Shown: piece by piece, positions 58,809 through 64,000 of the stretch
Layout of the letters: each line of letters starts with the position of its first letter
How positions within the stretch are numbered: position 1 is the first letter of the stretch
Assembly (NCBI RefSeq): GCF_001314875.1
Contig: NZ_LJZS01000002.1
Location: 62,001-126,000, forward strand
Length of the DNA: 64,000 bases
Direction: 5' to 3'
Origin: Halomonas sp. HL-48
Lineage (GTDB): Bacteria > Pseudomonadota > Gammaproteobacteria > Pseudomonadales > Halomonadaceae
The notes under the pieces: model-generated
The model's input: only the letters and a program-made list of their open reading frames with translations
What the model was told of the DNA's origin: nothing
The model's database searches: none
Translations under genes and position numbers: made by a program

Positions 58809-59690
58809 TTATGCTTTCTGCACCTGCCAGAAGCCGCCTTCTTTCAATACTTGGGCGTAGCCTTCGCGAAAGGTGGGGTAGCGGAACTGGTAGCCGGTCT
58901 CAAGCAGGCGGCGGTTATCGCAGCGTTTGCTGGTGCGTCGCCGCAGCGGGGACTGCATGGTTTCGGTGGACTCCACCTTCAGCTGCTTGGCGATCCAGTT
59001 CATCACGTTATGCAGGGTGACCGGCTCGCAATCGCTGCCCAGGTAAAGATCCGCCAGAGGCTGGTCGTTTTCCTGGCAGTGGATCAGGTGGGCAAGAATG
59101 CCGGTGCAGTCGTCGCGGTGGATGCGGTTGGAGTAGATCACCGGGGTCACCGTGGCCAGCCGCCCTTCGGCAACCTGATGAATCAGGCGGTCGCGGCCGG
59201 GGCCGTAGATGCCCGAAAAGCGCACCACGGTGCCGGGGATGGGATGGTGGATCAGCGCCTGCTCGGCCTCGCACATCAGCGTGCCGGAGAAGCTGGTTGG
59301 CTCGGTGGGGCTTTCCTCGTTGACCACTTCGCCTTCCTGCTGGCCGTAAACGCTGGTCGAGGATACAAAGAATACCCGGCGCGGCGGATTGGCGTGCTGC
59401 TCCAGGACGCCCAGTACACGCTTCATGCCGTCCGAATAGGCGCTTTGGTAAGCGCTTTGCTCAAAGCGATCCGCGCTGACCGTATAGATGACGTAGTCCG
59501 CTTCGGGGAGCGCGCTTGCGTCAGCTTCCTCGAGCGAATTGAGGTCCAGGGCCAGGGGCTCGATGCCGGTATCCCGCAGCGCGTCGACGTGGCGGCGAAC
59601 GCCAATCACGCGATGCCCTTCGCTCAGCAGTTCTCGGCCTAGCGTCATGCCGATATCGCCACAGCCGATAATCAGTACCGTTAGCGTCAC
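58809..59690 (-). CDS. NAD(P)-dependent epimerase/dehydratase family protein (YeeZ-like)
   Basis: The 293-residue extended SDR has the N-terminal dinucleotide motif VLIIGCGDIGMTLGREL, a VFFVSSTSVYGQQEGE segment with the YxxxK-region replaced by a YGQ-type site, and VVRFSGIYGPGRDRL. The degenerate active site is typical of the YeeZ group, whose substrate is not known. It is convergent with ridA and divergent from oxyR. Confidence 0.88.
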   Translation of the reverse strand: MTLTVLIIGCGDIGMTLGRELLSEGHRVIGVRRHVDALRDTGIEPLALDLNSLEEADASALPEADYVIYTVSADRFEQSAYQSAYSDGMKRVLGVLEQHANPPRRVFFVSSTSVYGQQEGEVVNEESPTEPTSFSGTLMCEAEQALIHHPIPGTVVRFSGIYGPGRDRLIHQVAEGRLATVTPVIYSNRIHRDDCTGILAHLIHCQENDQPLADLYLGSDCEPVTLHNVMNWIAKQLKVESTETMQSPLRRRTSKRCDNRRLLETGYQFRYPTFREGYAQVLKEGGFWQVQKA

Positions 59691-59773
59691 CTTGCTTACT
59701 CCTATTGATAAATAATCCCTATTAGATACAAAGTCCCTGATCTACAATTCCTTTATAGAGAAGCCATCGCAGA

Positions 59774-59785
59774 GACGATATCGTC
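59774..59785. promoter_or_regulatory. Perfect palindrome GACGATATCGTC in the SDR-oxyR gap
   Basis: A 12-base perfect palindrome lies about 90 bases upstream of oxyR and also upstream of the divergent SDR gene. It could be an operator; it does not match the four-element OxyR site. Confidence 0.3.
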
Positions 59786-59872
59786 AGCAGGGTTTGCCTG
59801 TCCTTTCCCTTCTCGCTATTTGTCACGCTAGTTAGTCACAAGCTGCTACGAGAGGATGCCACTGGCACCACC

Positions 59873-60802
59873 ATGACTTTAACAGAACTTCGTTACATCG
59901 TAACCCTTGCCCAAGAACGCCACTTCGGACGTGCCGCCGAACGCTGCCACGTTTCCCAGCCCACGCTATCGGTGGCTGTCAAAAAGCTGGAGGACGAGCT
60001 TGAAACGCCGCTGTTCGAGCGCTCCAAGGCCACGGTTCAGGTCACGCCCTTAGGCGAGAAAATCATTGCCCAGGCCCAGCGCGTGCTGGAGCAGAGCAGC
60101 CTGATCTTTGACATGGCAAGCGCCGGGAAAGACCAGCTGGCCAACCCGCTGCGCATCGGGGCGATCTACACCATTGGCCCCTACCTGTTTCCGCACCTGA
60201 TTCCTGAGCTGGCCAAGGCCGCGCCGCAAATGCCGCTGTATATCGAAGAGGGGCTGACCGGTGCGCTGCGTTCCAAGCTGCGCAACGGCGAGTTGGACGT
60301 GATTATCGTGGCCCTGCCGTTCACTGAGACTGATGTGGTGACCAAGCCAATATACGATGAAACCTTCGAAGTCCTGATGCCTGCCAAGCACCGCTGGGAG
60401 TCACGCGAAGCGATCCATAAAGAAGAGCTATTGGAAGAGCGACTGTTACTGCTGGGCGAGGGGCATTGCTTCCGTGACCAACTGCTGGAAGCCTGCCCGG
60501 CGATCACGCAAAAGCTCAACAATCCCAATAACACCCTCATTGCCGAAGGCGGCTCGCTGGAGACGATTCGCCATATGGTGGCCTCGAAGCTGGGCATTAC
60601 CGTACTGCCCCAATCGGCGCTGGGCACCGACCAGTACGAAAACGCCATGCTGATCAGCCGTCCCTTTGTAGGCCCCGCACCATCGCGGACGGTCGCCATC
60701 GCCTGGCGGGCCAGCTTTCCACGGCCCAAAGCCATCGATGTGCTGGTCAATGCAATCAACCAGTGCCAGCGGCCCACCCAGGCGGCGACCTCGGTTTCAT
60801 GA
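59873..60802 (+). CDS. oxyR: Hydrogen-peroxide-sensing LysR-family regulator OxyR
   Basis: OxyR activates peroxide-defence genes when its two cysteines form a disulfide. The 309-residue protein has the LysR helix-turn-helix (ERHFGRAAERCHVSQPTLSVAVKKLE in part) and the redox motif GEGHCFRDQLLEAC, with cysteines at positions 199 and 208 exactly as in E. coli OxyR. The ATG of recG overlaps its stop by four bases, so oxyR and recG are co-translated, an order also known from Pseudomonas. Confidence 0.97.
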   Translation: MTLTELRYIVTLAQERHFGRAAERCHVSQPTLSVAVKKLEDELETPLFERSKATVQVTPLGEKIIAQAQRVLEQSSLIFDMASAGKDQLANPLRIGAIYTIGPYLFPHLIPELAKAAPQMPLYIEEGLTGALRSKLRNGELDVIIVALPFTETDVVTKPIYDETFEVLMPAKHRWESREAIHKEELLEERLLLLGEGHCFRDQLLEACPAITQKLNNPNNTLIAEGGSLETIRHMVASKLGITVLPQSALGTDQYENAMLISRPFVGPAPSRTVAIAWRASFPRPKAIDVLVNAINQCQRPTQAATSVS

Positions 60803-62877
60803 CCACGCTGTCGGCACCGGTCACGGCCCTCAAGGGCGTTGGCGAAGCGCTGGCCCTGAAGCTTGCCCGCCTGGGGATCGAGCAGGTCAGCGATCTGCTG
60901 TTCCATTTGCCGCTGCGCTACCAGGACCGCACCCGGCTGACGCCGATTGGCGAGCTGCGCGCGGGCAGCGAGGCGGTAATCGAAGGTGAAGTCACCGCCT
61001 GCGACGTGGTGAAAGGACGGCGGCGCAGCCTGCTGGTGCGGCTGCGCGACAACAGCGGCATTCTGAGCCTGCGCTTTTTCCACTTCTCGCCCGCCCAACA
61101 GCAACAGCTACGCCCCGGGGCCGTGGTGCGCGCCTTTGGCGAAGCCCGCGCCGGGGCCACGGGGCTGGAAATCTATCACCCCGAATACCGGCTAAGCGGT
61201 GGCAGCGATACCCCGGTGGACGAGTACTTTACGCCAATCTACCCCACCACCGAGGGGCTCCACCAAACCCGCCTGCGCGCCCTGACCCAGCAGGCGCTGG
61301 GGCTGCTTGAAAGCGATCCTGACGCGCTGCCCGAGGTGATTCCCGACGCGCTGCGTCAGCGCTTCCGGCTGCCGGGGCTGCACGCCAGCCTGCAGCTGCT
61401 CCACCAGCCGCCGCCGGATGCGGATATGGAGCAGTTGAGCCACGGTCATCACCCGGCGACGCGGCGTCTGGCGTTGGAAGAGCTGCTGGCCCACCAGCTC
61501 AGCCTGCGCGAGGTGCGGCTGCGCATCCAGGCCGATGGCGCGCCCGAGCTACCGTCCGGGCGGAACCTGCAAGCGCGCTTTCTGGCGCAGCTGCCCTTTG
61601 CGCTCACCGGCGCCCAGGGCCGGGTGCTTGAAGAAATTGCCCTCGACCTTGCCCGCCCTGCCCCCATGCTGCGTCTCGTCCAGGGTGACGTTGGCTCGGG
61701 AAAGACCGTGGTCGCCGCCATGGCGGCGCTCTCGGCTCTGGCCGGGAACTGCCAGGCGGCGATTATGGCGCCGACCGAAATCCTCGCCGAGCAGCATTAT
61801 CGCTCGTTTAAAGCCTGGTTCGAACCGCTGGGCATCGAAGTGGCGTGGTTGGCAGGCAAGCTCAAAGGCAAAGCCCGGCTGGATGCCAAGGCGGCAATTG
61901 CCGACGGCCGCGCGCGCATGGTGGTGGGCACCCACGCGCTGTTTCAGGACGATGTGCATTTCCAGTGCCTGGGGCTGGCGATTATCGACGAGCAGCACCG
62001 CTTCGGTGTGCATCAGCGCCTGGCGCTGCGCGAAAAAGGCGAAGCGGGCGGGCTGACGCCGCATCAATTGATCATGACCGCCACGCCGATCCCCCGCACG
62101 CTGGCCATGAGCGCCTACGCGGACCTGGATGTCTCGGTGATCGACGAGTTGCCCCCCGGTCGCACGCCGGTGAAAACCGTGGTGGTGTCTGACGAGCGCC
62201 GCCCCGAAGTGGTCGAGCGTATCCGGCGCGCCTGCAGCGAAGGTCGCCAGGCCTACTGGGTATGCACGCTGATCGAAGAGTCCGAAGCGCTGCAGTGCCA
62301 GGCGGCGGAAGTGACCCGCGACGAACTCACCCACGCGCTGCCGGAGCTGGCGATTGGTCTGGTGCACGGGCGCATGAAGTCCAGCGAAAAAGCCGAGGTA
62401 ATGGCGGCGTTTAAAGAAGGCGAGCTGGATCTACTGGTCGCAACGACGGTGATCGAAGTCGGCGTGGACGTCCCCAATGCCAGCCTGATGATTATTGAAA
62501 ACCCCGAACGCCTGGGGCTTTCCCAGTTGCACCAGCTGCGCGGCCGGGTCGGGCGCGGCAGTACCGAGAGCTTCTGCGTGCTGCTCTACCACCCGCCGCT
62601 GTCCAAAACTTCCCGGCAGCGTTTGGCGGTGATGCGCGAGACCACCGACGGCTTCCGCATCGCCGAGAAAGACCTGGAAATCCGCGGCCCCGGCGAAGTC
62701 CTCGGCACCCGCCAGACTGGCCTTGCCCAAATGAAAATCGCCGACCTGGAACGCGATGCCGACCTGCTGGACCAGGTGACCGCCCTGGCCCAGGCGCTGC
62801 AAGGCAACAAGGACATCACCACCGTGCTGGTGCGTCGCTGGCTGGGCGAAGCCGCCGGGCGCTATGGGCAGGTGTGA
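60799..62877 (+). CDS. recG: ATP-dependent DNA helicase RecG
   Basis: RecG remodels stalled replication forks and branched DNA. The 692-residue protein has an N-terminal wedge (OB) domain and superfamily 2 helicase motifs: I GDVGSGKTVVA, Ia APTEILAEQHY, II IIDEQHRFGV, III TATPIPRTLAM, and V-VI VATTVIEVGVDVPNA and GRVGRGSTESFC. The frame is open to 60763, but the ATG at 60799 overlaps the oxyR TGA (ATGA) and gives the length of E. coli RecG. Confidence 0.97.
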   Translation: MTTLSAPVTALKGVGEALALKLARLGIEQVSDLLFHLPLRYQDRTRLTPIGELRAGSEAVIEGEVTACDVVKGRRRSLLVRLRDNSGILSLRFFHFSPAQQQQLRPGAVVRAFGEARAGATGLEIYHPEYRLSGGSDTPVDEYFTPIYPTTEGLHQTRLRALTQQALGLLESDPDALPEVIPDALRQRFRLPGLHASLQLLHQPPPDADMEQLSHGHHPATRRLALEELLAHQLSLREVRLRIQADGAPELPSGRNLQARFLAQLPFALTGAQGRVLEEIALDLARPAPMLRLVQGDVGSGKTVVAAMAALSALAGNCQAAIMAPTEILAEQHYRSFKAWFEPLGIEVAWLAGKLKGKARLDAKAAIADGRARMVVGTHALFQDDVHFQCLGLAIIDEQHRFGVHQRLALREKGEAGGLTPHQLIMTATPIPRTLAMSAYADLDVSVIDELPPGRTPVKTVVVSDERRPEVVERIRRACSEGRQAYWVCTLIEESEALQCQAAEVTRDELTHALPELAIGLVHGRMKSSEKAEVMAAFKEGELDLLVATTVIEVGVDVPNASLMIIENPERLGLSQLHQLRGRVGRGSTESFCVLLYHPPLSKTSRQRLAVMRETTDGFRIAEKDLEIRGPGEVLGTRQTGLAQMKIADLERDADLLDQVTALAQALQGNKDITTVLVRRWLGEAAGRYGQV

Positions 62878-62885
62878 CCGCCGTG

Positions 62886-64000
62886 CTAGTCAGCGGGCTT
62901 TGACGTACTGGTAAGACGGCTCGCGGCATCGCTGAGCGGGGCCAACTGGTGGGCGATCAGGCGCAGCTGGCTTTGAATGGGCTGGTAGCGCACAACGGCA
63001 CTGTCTTGCGTTGCGGCGACGCCTGGTTCATCCAACTGCACCAGCAGCTGCTCGGCCTGGTCCGACAGCGGGGTGACCGGCTGGCGGTTATGTAGCTGCT
63101 CGGCAAGCTGGTCGAGCAGTTCGCACATGCGCTTGGCGGCGGGCACCAGGGCGCTGTCGTCCTCATCCTCCGCCAGCCGGTGGCGGTGCGCGCCCAGCGC
63201 TGATAGGTGGCTCAGCAGGGTGTTGGAAAGCACCAGAAATCTTAGCCCATTATCGGCATCCTGCTTGCGGTAATGCCCCGGTTCGTGAAGCATATTGGTC
63301 AGCAGCGTGGACAGCGCCGCATCGGCATTGTGCGCGTTACGGCGGGCCAGCCGATAGGCTAGGTCGTCCTGCTTGCCTTCCTCGTACTGGTGAATGATCT
63401 CCTCGAGATAGCGGCGATGGGTGGTCAGTACGTTCGCGGCCTCGCGATTGAGCCGCCGCCCTTGCCAGTCGGGCAGAATGAAGAACACCGCCAAGCCGGC
63501 AATCAAGGCACCGATCAGCGTATCGAACAGGCGCGGCCAGATAAGGTCGAAGCCGTCGCCCACCTGGTTAAAGCTGCACAGTACCAGCAGGGTGATAGAC
63601 GCGGTGGCCAGCACATAGTGCTTTTCGCGGTTGGCGAAAAACGACACCCCGGCGGCCACGGCGATCATGCTCTGCACCAGCGGGTGAGGGAAGAGGCTGA
63701 TCGACGCCCAGCCGACCACCAGGCCAAGTATCGTGCCCATGATGCGCTGGGAAAGAAACCGCCGCGTGGTGGCAAAGTTGGGTCGGCAGACAAACAGCGT
63801 CGTCAAGAGTATCCAGAAACCCTGCTCAGGATTGAGCCAGTGCAAGAGACCATAGCCTGCCACGAGGGCGGTGCTCAGCCTGACGGCGTGGCGAAAGGTG
63901 GGTGATCCCAGGTGTAAATTGAGCCGCACGCGCTTCCACGCTTCCAGCAGGCTGGAGGGCGAGCGATCAAACAGGGCGCTATCCCGGCGTTCGTCCTCGG
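62886..64000 (-). CDS. FUSC/YccS-family membrane protein, C-terminal part (5' end outside window)
   Basis: The frame runs from the right edge without a stop to 62886, giving more than 370 residues. A methionine at 63929 is internal: the upstream codons (SALFDRSPSSLLEAWKRVRLN) continue the family sequence. The segment LGSPTFRHAVRLSTALVAGYGLLHWL opens the second membrane domain of YccS/YhfK proteins, with helices to about 155 residues later, then a cytoplasmic helical domain. FUSC proteins are related to aromatic-acid exporters; the function is unproven. It is convergent with recG, 8 bases apart. Confidence 0.88.
   Translation of the reverse strand, partial: EDERRDSALFDRSPSSLLEAWKRVRLNLHLGSPTFRHAVRLSTALVAGYGLLHWLNPEQGFWILLTTLFVCRPNFATTRRFLSQRIMGTILGLVVGWASISLFPHPLVQSMIAVAAGVSFFANREKHYVLATASITLLVLCSFNQVGDGFDLIWPRLFDTLIGALIAGLAVFFILPDWQGRRLNREAANVLTTHRRYLEEIIHQYEEGKQDDLAYRLARRNAHNADAALSTLLTNMLHEPGHYRKQDADNGLRFLVLSNTLLSHLSALGAHRHRLAEDEDDSALVPAAKRMCELLDQLAEQLHNRQPVTPLSDQAEQLLVQLDEPGVAATQDSAVVRYQPIQSQLRLIAHQLAPLSDAASRLTSTSKPAD

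Noticed and set aside
59700..59770. OxyR autoregulatory site upstream of oxyR
   Set aside because: CTAT/ATAG-like elements are present but their spacing does not fit the four-element OxyR motif.

Overview
The window looks like a chromosomal segment of a moderately halophilic gammaproteobacterium, most likely Halomonas or a close relative. I base this on overall GC-rich coding sequence, very acidic exported proteins (for example the binding protein at 2331-3095), an NhaD-type Na+/H+ antiporter, and gene order. The blocks mnmG-rsmG-parA-parB-atpIBEFHAGDC followed by glmU-glmS, then rep, pyrE-crc-like-rph-yicC and gmk-rpoZ-spoT-ridA-oxyR-recG, are those seen around the replication origin in pseudomonads and related genera. 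Species identity is an inference; no rRNA is present.

Left part (1-24862) is core chromosome. A CLC chloride channel fragment is divergent from argC, then come erpA and a polar amino-acid ABC transporter. An AT-rich gap with a cluster of near-consensus DnaA boxes (about 4700-5100) is a good oriC candidate and sits directly upstream of mnmG. The genome-partition pair parAB and a complete F1Fo ATP synthase operon with a clear sigma70 promoter and a long terminator follow. Then come mgtE, a cation diffusion facilitator, uppP, apbE, glmU and glmS (cell-wall precursor supply).

The most interesting region is 25300-31172. It encodes four exported proteins in a row: a very glycine-rich low-complexity protein, a small secreted protein, a C39-type cysteine peptidase-like protein and an uncharacterised secreted protein. 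A convergent outer-membrane beta-barrel gene and a sigma54 enhancer-binding regulator with a degenerate receiver domain follow. A well-spaced sigma54 promoter precedes the glycine-rich gene. The architecture resembles the Pseudomonas fap functional-amyloid operon (C39 protease FapD, porin FapF, RpoN control) but with a different main subunit, so it may be an undescribed surface-fibre or matrix-protein export system.

31700-44121 returns to core genes: nhaD, a CBS-domain protein, a QseBC/PmrAB-like two-component system, a GNAT, a cytochrome c5-like protein, rep, trmL, pyrE, a catalytically degenerate exonuclease III homologue that fits Crc, rph and yicC. A 268-bp MITE-like element with perfect 21-bp terminal inverted repeats lies at 37197-37464.

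44122-55126 interrupts the usual yicC-gmk neighbourhood with about 11 kb of accessory genes. These are an unknown gene coupled to an XRE-ImmA/IrrE regulator/protease, an IS30 transposase remnant, a hipBA toxin-antitoxin module, a zinc alcohol dehydrogenase with a perfect palindromic operator, a histidine phosphatase broken by one in-frame amber codon, a pirin, a DUF1989 protein, a DNA-3-methyladenine glycosylase, an MFS exporter and an extensin-like protein. Core order resumes with gmk, rpoZ, spoT, ridA, an SDR epimerase, oxyR, recG and a truncated FUSC/YccS-type membrane protein at the right edge.

I saw no tRNA, rRNA, CRISPR array or intact insertion sequence. Start sites were chosen by eye from Shine-Dalgarno spacing and family length.
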